From the NCBI GenBank assembly GCA_034509495.1, contig CM067503.1, positions 4,676,633 through 4,740,632 of the forward strand: a stretch of 64,000 nt of DNA, written 5' to 3'. The translations under genes were made by a program, and so were the position numbers. Shown in pieces: positions 56,653 through 64,000 of this stretch (the first letter of the stretch is position 1; the number at the start of each line of letters is the position of its first letter). The DNA comes from Acestrorhynchus altus. Lineage: Eukaryota > Chordata > Actinopteri > Characiformes > Acestrorhynchidae. The notes under the pieces are model-generated. The model saw only the letters and a list, made by a program, of their open reading frames with translations, did not search any database and had not been told where the DNA came from.

Positions 56653-56749
56653 CTTTAGACGGCCTTCTTAAGAATTCCTACCCAAGCAAGACTTTCAGAT
56701 GTTCCGTGTCGCTTCATATGAGTCTATGGAAGTGCTAGAATTGCTTTTC

Positions 56750-57080
56750 TGTCTAGATATCGAAAATATCCAGATCGTAACAGTGAGACGTAACACTTTC
56801 AGCTGCTTTAAGGTGCTCCCATTGCTGACACAGATGTGCAAATGCACACTCAGCTCGGCTAGACCCTGTAGAGAAGTACCGGCGAGAGAACAGGACTCGC
56901 TGAAGCAAATAACCATGAAACGATTGGTACCATGTCTATGTACCATGTACATGTACTACGTGAGCCAAGGGCTGGAGGAGTATAAATCCCCCCAGCATTG
57001 CGGTGTGGAGCAGTAGGACTGGGTTCTCTGGAACGATGGAGATTCAGTCATGTTTTAATGGGTTGGGCAGTCATTAGACA
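56750..57080 (+). mobile_element. non-autonomous DNA element, family M copy
   Basis: It contains CACAGATGTGCAAATGCACA and ACCATGAAACGATTGGTACC, and GGACTGGGTTCTCTGGAACG, in the same order as the copies at 25795 and 32534. Diverged; ends unclear. Confidence 0.6.
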
Positions 57081-57164
57081 CATTAGCCTCAGTGCTCCAA
57101 CCATAAACCAATGAAGCAAAGCTCGGACGCCAAACACTTTTGGCTGATCAGCTACATGTGGTTG

Positions 57165-57365
57165 GTTGTGGTTGTGGGGCAGCCTTGTGACTGGAAGGTT
57201 GCCAGATCGAATCCCTGATCTGGCAGGACACAACAGTGAGTGGATAGGGCTGCCCACCACTCCGGGCACACCTGCTCACCGCCCTCCTGTGTGCGTATGG
57301 GTTAAATGTGGAGGACCGTTCCCCTGTGTGCAAAACACAGTGGGTCTATAAGCTCCTTCACTTCG
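57165..57365 (+). mobile_element. SINE family B copy
   Basis: A B-box-like AGATCGAATCC follows GACTGGAAGGTTGCC; CTGCCCACCACTCCGGGCAC and ACACAGTGGGTCTATAAGC match the copy at 41443-41718. Confidence 0.75.
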
Positions 57366-58527
57366 AGGAAAGTGGAAAAATATGTACATTTCATGTTTTG
57401 CCCCTTTAACTCCTTACTCTGCTGTCGTGGTTATTCATTATTGAAAGGCTTTAAAAGCTCAAAGCCTATCTGGCATTGCCCCCCCGTGCCTAATTAGTCC
57501 TGCTGCCAGGCATGCGGCCCTGACTAGGCTCCAACATGACAGCATAAGCACGCACCCTGTGTACAGATCTAGTGTTTCGACACTAGATCTGTTTTATTTC
57601 AGCTTATCAATCAGCTCCGGTTGCTTATTTTTATAGCCTGGCGAAGCAGACAGCAGGACTAACAGCTTTGTCAATTATGCGCCGAGGTGTTTGCATTGGC
57701 GGCTCCCACGCTGTCCCAAAGGCTCCAGCAACTCACTGCGGAGTGAAACAAATAGGGATCACGAGGTGCGATAAGATCCCTGCGTGGACCTGTAAGAATT
57801 CCGACTGCAACTCATCATCACGTGATAACATCGCACGCGCCCTTATTGTCATCGGCGAAACAATCGGTGAAATCACACTTTGCGACAAAAACCAGCATCG
57901 GGCCTGATAAAGTCATGGGCCGTTATCAGCCGGCCGGCGTTCCGAGGCCTCACGTGTAGAGGCGGGGGTCGGATGTCAACTTGACACGCCAAAAAAGTAG
58001 GTGAGACGTTCCCAGGAGACAAAAGTTTCAACAATAAGGCGCCTTATCTGAGCTATCTGAGGCACGGACCCACTCCGAGGGCAAGGAAAAGTCAGCGCAA
58101 TTTTCCAAAATGACGGATATCAAAAGGAAGGACGGCAGAAGTGGCATTGTAAGAGATAATGACTCTGCTGCAGCACCCTGGCCCCCGACTCCAGCAGGCT
58201 CATATATTTATGTCAGGCCTGCGTGCAGCGTATATGTCTAGGCTCTCGATGCAGAGGCTCATTTCGATCTGTGATACAATGCACTCCTGTAAGACTCTTT
58301 TTTTTCCGAAGCCAATAAACTGTAAGGTGTTATCAGGATTAGTCAGCTCAGTAGCCAGCCGAGACGTTTCTCACCCTCCTTGTTTTTCTTTTCCCCGCAG
58401 TGTATGTTTTAAAGGATGTGAGGGGGGGAAACCAGGCCATCAAATTGGGTGTAAATTACAGCTGTACCTTTGACTTTGAGGTGCGTGCCAGCTCATTCCT
58501 CTGCCTCTCTATTGCCTCTTACCGCAG

Positions 58528-58701
58528 TTATTTCTTGTGGGATACTGCCCACTCCTCCTAATGGGAAGAAAATTGGAACTCAGACGACCTTCGGAGCGAC
58601 GGCCATTTTCACTTGCGACACCGGCTACATTCTGGTGGGCTCCACCGTACGAGAGTGCCTGGCCTCGGGGCTGTGGAGCGGCACGGAGACCCGTTGCTTA
58701 G
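58528..58701 (+). CDS. csmd3: csmd exon 18: Sushi 17
   Basis: One Sushi domain: VISCGILPTPPNGKKIGTQT (with the split isoleucine codon before it), then FGATAIFTCDTGYILVGSTV and ECLASGLWSGTETRCL. Acceptor TACCGCAG ends at 58527; donor GTAACA at 58702. 174 bases, phase 1 at both ends. Joined to exon 17 the split codon is ATT. Confidence 0.95.
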   Translation, partial: LFLVGYCPLLLMGRKLELRRPSERRPFSLATPATFWWAPPYESAWPRGCGAARRPVA

Positions 58702-58934
58702 GTAACAGCATAAAATCTCACACTTCTAAAGGGACACTGCTATGCATACTTATGACATTTAAGCTGAAGCCTGATTGGCTAACACCATTTACAGCGTCTA
58801 TCTGATGTTCTTATGCAGGGTGACTTACATTTGAATCATGGTACACAGGTAAAAGAACGTAGAGCTCGCAGTCTTGCTCCAGGACTCTTACAGGTGTAAT
58901 GACGTTCTCCTCTAGGCTTCACCAGCGCTGACAT

Positions 58935-59110
58935 ATCCATGTCACGAAAAGGTCATATGCTGTCATGTGTTGACCAATTACACTGACATGCCAAAGGTCA
59001 TGGGATATCAGTATGTAAATTGGGATGCCCGCACCTGTAGAAGCTGTGAGGCGTTATCTTGTGAGTGAGGCCGAATACGGGTCAGTGCACTCGTGGCGGA
59101 GATAGAATTT
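58935..59110. repeat. dispersed repeat J, copy 2
   Basis: It shares GGGATATCAGTATGTAAATT and CACCTGTAGAAGCTGTGAGG with 42835-43070. Family unknown. Confidence 0.65.
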
Positions 59111-59539
59111 ACGTCTTGATAAAACCTGGTATCTTGGTATCAAAAATGTTTTTGTTTCACGCTTTTCTTTTATTCACATATTGAAGTTACAGATATGATT
59201 GTGAAAAATATCAGGCAATCGTGTAATGATTGTGACGCGCTTTGTCATGTATTATATTCCTAAATGGTTGGTTTGAGCATCACGTTCTAGGAAATGCTTC
59301 ATTTTATAGAATCCTTAATTTTATAGAATTACTCCTTGCAATGTTCTTAAGGTGTTTTTTTTTTTTATCACTTTAAAGAACCTCTTATCTATGTGTGATT
59401 GAAAAACCATGAATGATTGCTCACTGCGACATGATTATGTCCTTGTTCTGGGGCAGAATGAGTTCCAGCATACAGTACATCCCTAATAGAAATCAAACAA
59501 AGGCAGCTGACCACATGGACCAAGAAAAGGCCATCTGGA

Positions 59540-59690
59540 GGGAAGTTAAATGGTCACTTATATGGCACTTAACTCCCTCCAGCATGTGGGAGACTGGGGT
59601 TCGATTCCCAGTCCGGGCCACTATGCTGTCCTATTCTGGACCTCCTCTGTAATGCGAATAACCTCGTCAGTAGATGAGAGGAAATGTAAA
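59540..59690 (+). mobile_element. SINE family C copy
   Basis: The B box GGTTCGATTCC lies in GGGAGACTGGGGTTCGATTC. CTCTGTAATGCGAATAACCT follows, matching 36380 and 42692. Confidence 0.7.
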
Positions 59691-59694
59691 TGAA

Positions 59695-59935
59695 TGGACT
59701 GTGAAGCATGGTGGTGGGAGGGTCATGCACAGAGTGAATGAAATGATGAAAGTACTACCACCTCAGAATCCTTGGAAGTTGCAACAGAACAATGATCCCA
59801 ACCACCAGCATCGGTGGTTATGTAGTGGATGAAGCAGGCTGACGTTAAGCTTTTGGAATGGCTGTACTCAAACGTCGTCTCCGTGCCAGGAAACTAGTTC
59901 TCGTAAGAAGAGGGGTCAAATACGTAGGCAGTATT
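59695..59935 (+). mobile_element. Tc1 transposase relic, catalytic part
   Basis: The + strand reads SVKHGGGRVMHRVNEMM, then QQNNDPNHQHRW, resembling the KHGGGS.M and QQDNDPKH motifs of the Tc1 catalytic domain. Degraded; ends not found. Confidence 0.65.
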
Positions 59936-60724
59936 CTGCTTCTTTAGAGCCTCACCACGACCCGTTCCACCTTGTCTTTTCCTTTCCAAATGTTCAAGCT
60001 GTTTTGATATTTCAAAAACACTTCCTAAGCTGTTTTCCGGACCCCACGTCCCTGAGCACAGGCGGAAAAACACTCGCGTTCAAACGAGCGTGACGGAAAA
60101 TGAAGCAGAAGAAGTGGAGTAGGAAATCAGGTTGGGCGCCGTGGTTTTTGGGCACAGCGTTAGCTTTGCAGGGGCTCAGTGAAGTGTGAGGGGCTCTCCT
60201 GGTGAGTGTGATCATATCATCACTCAGATCACACGGTACCACAAGCTGCTCCGGATCTGCAGCCTGGCCCACCCCTCCTAAAAAACAATCCTGGCTTACT
60301 TGCTCCTCATCATGTCTTGTCTAAGCGGTGCGCTGTTCTACATTACGCTCTCCATCATGAGAACCCTCGCTGGTGCGTCTCGGCTATCCCCAAACACCTG
60401 CCTTATGCATAACAGATGCCTCAATGCCGCTGCGCAGCAACACCATCTGCAGCGGGCTTGTACGCCACCGCCTCGACAGAACTGTTTCAATGGCTAATTT
60501 CCATGACTATCAAAGGCTTGTCGGGTGAGGGGGTGGTCTATTCGGGCGGAGTTCTGCATGGCCATGTGTGGTACTAATGATTGGGGTAAACGTTTCAGAC
60601 TTGTCCGAGTCTGTCGTGTCCTTTAAAAGTTACCGACTCTGCATTCCTGTGTCCCAGTGGTCCTTTACGGCCTATTAATAATGTGTGAAGACAACACCAG
60701 GTCATGGCAGTCCCATCTGAACTG

Positions 60725-61066
60725 TATGTGGACAAAAGTGTTGGGACACATCTCTTTATCACTGAATGAATAAAATCAATGGGTGGTTCTAAAGAATTCC
60801 AGCATGGTGCTGTAGTAGGACACCACCATTGCACACATCTTTGGGTGAAATCTTCCCTTTGAGATATTCCATCATCAGCTGTGAGGGGCATCACTGAGAG
60901 TGGAAGCGTTTAGGATCCACAGCACCTCAACCAGTGCTGAGGAGCATAGTGCAGAAAGGTCTCCAGTGCTCTGCTGATGAATAAACTGGAAGAACTCCAA
61001 ACTGGAGCGGAGTCTATTAATGCATATGGGTCTGGAATGGTATGTCCCATGTAATGTCTGTGTCAC
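60725..61066. mobile_element. short DNA element, ends of the GGACAAAAGT type
   Basis: It starts TATGTGGACAAAAGTGTTGG, a terminus resembling the inverse of the right end of the element at 32534-32895, and continues with unique-looking internal sequence ending near 61066. No coding frame. Confidence 0.5.
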
Positions 61067-61887
61067 TATGTCTAATAATCTTTTTTAAGGATTTTAAATG
61101 ATTGTTTTTAAAGAAGTTTAATAATACGTAACATTATATGTAATATTTTGTTGATTTTTACAGACCCGTGGCCTGTTTGTTTGGCTTAAACCTAAAAACG
61201 CAGAGCACCAGTCATCTGACCGCAGCATCTATAAAACAAACAATATTTCTTCGTCCTCAACCAAATCCCAGCAGCCATTTTTTAAGGCCATTAGAGTCAT
61301 TTCAGCTGGGCAGTGTGAAAAACCATCAGAGATATAATCTCAGCGTTGTCCCCGCCGTGAGCGTCCCACTGATTCAGTGGGGTTGTACACAGTGGTTTCA
61401 CGCAGGCGTCTTTGGCTGATTTCCGTGAACTTCAGCAAGAGGACGTTTACTGCTCAGATTCAAAGGCCACGCCTCAGAAAGAGCTTTACATGAGAGCTTG
61501 TTCACAAGGAGGGAGATGGTAATGATAGCCGAGCAGGTCTGGGTCAAATCAGTAACCATCCTTCATCCACTGAGATGCACCAGCTCCAGCCTGGACGTAA
61601 AGGGTCATATGACTGAAACGAAGGTTAGGCATCATAGAAATCACATATGATATGTGGACTGAATTTGCGTCACAATACTACTGTTAAAATTAGTGATGTT
61701 TGCTTGAATTTACCTTCTAAATTAATTAATTAATTAATCTTCACTCTAAAAAGAAAGGGTTCTTCAAGGTTCTTCAGTCCTATATAGAAACCAGACAGGG
61801 TTCCAGAAAGTCAGGTGACCCGTTTTCAGCATTATAGAGAGAGTGGACCCTTTGTTTGTTGTTTAAACCCGTGTCTCTGTCCTCCAG

Positions 61888-62061
61888 CCGGACACTGCGG
61901 GGAACCTGAGCGGATAGTGAACGGGCAGGTGATTGGGGAGAACTTTGGCTACAGGGATACAGTGGTGTACCAGTGCAACCCCGGCTTTCGGCTCATCGGC
62001 TCTTCTGTCCGCATCTGCCAGCAGGACCACACCTGGTCAGGACACCTGCCATCCTGTGTGT
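61888..62061 (+). CDS. csmd3: csmd exon 19: Sushi 18
   Basis: One Sushi domain: AGHCGEPERIVNGQVIGENF, then YRDTVVYQCNPGFRLIGSSV and RICQQDHTWSGHLPSCV. Acceptor CCTCCAG ends at 61887; donor GTGAGT at 62062. 174 bases, phase 1 at both ends. The GENFGYRDTVVYQC wording is close to both CSMD3 and CSMD1. The next exon lies beyond the window. Confidence 0.94.
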
Positions 62062-62498
62062 GTGAGTGACCACTGCTGCCCTTACAGCCACTTGAGTGTA
62101 GACCTCACTCAGCGAATCAGTGTTTGTCTGGAAGGATGAGGCAGGACACACAACACCCTGCTGTTCCACCCCTGATGGCTTTGTTGCTGTTCTTAGAAGC
62201 TGTAGATTCTGCTTCTGAACATTCGATCCAGTACCACAGCTGTGTTTAGAAGGAGAAGATATTTTATGATAGTTTGAATTTGATGAACACAGACAAAAGC
62301 TTTGAACCCGAATACCCATTGTAAGTAAAATGTGAATGCAGTCTATTACAGGACTGTGTAATTCACGATTCAGTTGTGTAATTACAGTCTTTTGAAAGCC
62401 AGTTTCAGTCAAAACAACCATTAAAACCAAGTTCAGCTTCAGAAAAAATGCAGAAAACCTCAATTTAACTGTAATTTATATGGAAGCCTCAACAAATA

Positions 62499-62650
62499 AT
62501 GCAAACTATAGCTCCCCCACTGATGAGCAGTCATAGAGGAGGGTGAAAATTACACAGGTAGCTGAGAAAAGAAAGTGGAAATTTAAGAGTTTTCCAGCTC
62601 TAACAGGATCTAAAATATCTGACATTTTAATAAATATATTAAAAAATATA

Positions 62651-62713
<63 letters not shown>

Positions 62714-63031
62714 TGCATTTTATTGTATATTATATTATATAATACATAAATAGAGATTTAATGTACAAAGTAATCAGTATATTTTAAATTATATTATATT
62801 ATATTATTAAAAATGGGCGGGGCTAAACTGCTGCAGGATGAAGGATTTATGCGAACGTGTATGTTTGAGTCACTGTCAAATACTGCCTGATCTAGCAGAA
62901 CTGCATAGTGAGGACAAATGTCTACAATATTAGTCCCGATCTGCAAACGATAGCTCCCCTCACTGGTGAGCAGTCATAGAGGAGGGTGAAGCGTAGACAG
63001 GTAGCAGAGAAAAGAAAGAGTTTTCCAGCTC
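62499..63031. repeat. segmental direct duplication around a (TA)n tract
   Basis: The copies at 62499-62605 and 62943-63031 share GATGAGCAGTCATAGAGGAG-type, GGTGAA, ACAGGTAGC and GAAAAGAAAG blocks in the same orientation, with a few substitutions. They are about 440 bases apart. Confidence 0.8.
62656..62711. repeat. (TA)n microsatellite
   Basis: About 28 TA units in a very AT-rich region. Confidence 0.95.
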
Positions 63032-64000
63032 CATTCCCGGAGCACGGAAGGCAAAACTAAAAGCATCAGATCTGAAGGTTCCACCGGGTTCGAAATCACA
63101 TCCATTTCCAGACTCAGTAAGAGTCTTTGCTGAAAACCTAAGATCTAACAGTATCTGGCTTGTGTGGTGCTCTCCTTTAAATGCATCAATGGCTTATTTG
63201 GTGAATTGAAGCACATTAATTTAAGGAGAACTTCCCACAAAGCTGGTCTAGAGCTCTAATTTAAATGACATGAACCGGTTTCCGACTTAAATAAGTACTA
63301 AATTGAAATTCAAAGACTATATCTGTTAAGGGTTGACACACCAGACTGATATTATGAAGCTCAAAGTAGTTGATCAGGTATTGAATAAGGCAGGAAATCA
63401 GTGCAGCACTGTGGAATTGCTCTTCACAGGACCTTCTCCTGTTATCTGCAGTGGAGCTCATGATCCAGTCTGCAGGGAGCTGTAAGCTGCTCCCTGCTTT
63501 TGTTCTATTCCAGTATGCAGCACACCTGAGCCAGGTAATCAAGGGCTTTGGAAATGTGATTACTCGCATCAGGTGTGTTGGGCATTGGAGAAGAGCAGAA
63601 GTTTGCTCTGCTCTGAGGTCCTAGAGGATGGAGTCGAGAACGCCTGAGCCGCGGGATTAGGCTGACAGACAGAAACAGAAAGTAAGCGGACCCTTCAGCC
63701 AAAACAACCACAAATAAATAAAAAGCATATTTGCAATGCAGAGCTGCTTGTCTGCCTCAGAACTGAATTTGATTAGATGTGTGTGGCACAACGTGTTCAT
63801 TCGTCCCTACATTAAACTTCTCCAAAGCTCACGGGAATCGATGTTTAATTAGGTTAAATCTGGTGTGCTGCTGACGGAATTGAACCCAGCAGGCACCGGC
63901 TGGGGACGTCGTATTTCAGACGAGCTTACAAGAAACATTCTTTGTCCTCTTCACCGTTTTTCGGTTCTAACGGGGTCTGAGAAGGAGTTTCTACACTAAA

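Larger units (their letters stand above)
56392..58527. other. intron between exons 17 and 18
   Basis: It holds a hAT-type inverted-repeat element (56477-56652), a family M element copy (56750-57080) and a SINE (57165-57365). The segment 57560-58030 is relatively GC-rich with no recognised repeat and is the best conserved-element candidate here. Nothing is recognised in 58040-58500. Confidence 0.65.
58702..61887. other. intron between exons 18 and 19
   Basis: It holds dispersed repeat J (58935-59110), a SINE (59540-59690), a Tc1 relic (59695-59935) and a short DNA element (60725-61066). Nothing is recognised in 59110-59500, 59950-60720 or 61080-61880. Confidence 0.6.
583..62061 (+). other. 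csmd3: CSMD-family gene, internal segment of 19 exons (csmd3-like)
   Basis: The window holds 19 ordered exons whose joined translation is an uninterrupted series of CUB and Sushi (CCP) domains with CSMD-type wording. CSMD proteins are giant type I membrane proteins with 14 CUB domains alternating with Sushi domains, then a long Sushi run, one membrane helix and a short tail; they act at the cell surface in neural development and complement control. The segment fits CUB 11 through about Sushi 18. Most introns are phase 1, so most exons or exon pairs are symmetrical. Family membership is very secure. The choice of csmd3 over csmd1 or csmd2 rests on remembered family sequence, chiefly the CUB 14 and Sushi 16-18 wording, and is moderate. 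Neither gene end is present. Confidence 0.93.
62062..64000. other. start of next intron
   Basis: It holds a TA microsatellite (62656-62711) between two diverged copies of an about 90-base segment (62499-62605 and 62943-63031). No coding exon is seen to the end of the window. Confidence 0.65.

Overview
The window looks like vertebrate, almost certainly teleost fish, nuclear DNA. It contains part of one very large multi-exon gene on the + strand, with long introns full of fish-type repeats. I found no bacterial features, no complete second gene and no convincing structural RNA gene. The repeats (Tc1/mariner relics, an RTE-like LINE end, tRNA-derived SINEs, short inverted-repeat elements, long dinucleotide runs) fit a teleost, perhaps an otophysan, but the species cannot be fixed from the sequence.

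The gene is an internal part of a CSMD gene (CUB and Sushi multiple domains, a giant single-pass membrane protein of neurons and epithelia). Nineteen exons, about 2.8 kb of coding sequence, lie between 583 and 62061. They encode, in order: CUB (exons 1-3), Sushi (4+5), CUB (6+7), Sushi (8), CUB (9+10), Sushi (11+12), CUB (13+14), then five Sushi domains of one exon each (15-19). In the family's standard layout of 14 CUB domains, with a run of Sushi domains after the last one, this is CUB 11 to about Sushi 18. From remembered family sequences the wording fits CSMD3 better than CSMD1 or CSMD2, so csmd3 (a or b copy) is the best guess. The paralogue call is less sure than the family call. The 5' end, the rest of the Sushi run, the membrane segment and the tail lie outside the window. 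All junctions fit GT-AG rules, and phases are consistent throughout except in exons 8 and 9.

Exon 8 (Sushi 12) carries a net 2-base loss plus an in-frame stop near its 5' end. The 5' end of exon 9 (CUB 13) has lost the usual Cys-Gly-Gly start and is frame-shifted from its canonical acceptor, although an AG ten bases downstream restores the frame. These neighbouring lesions are the most notable coding observation. They may be assembly errors, a decaying duplicate copy, or an allele tolerated by exon skipping.

Introns hold at least seven Tc1/mariner relics (one with intact inverted ends), other DNA-transposon pieces, several SINE families, a 94%-matched 149-bp inverted repeat around a SINE piece at 31281-31687, a 30-bp minisatellite at 11322-11870, a TTTAGG-rich minisatellite at 46380-46925, and a few repeat-poor stretches that could be conserved regulatory elements. 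A UG-rich tract and a CU-rich tract sit against the acceptors of exons 12 and 11, where they may affect splicing.
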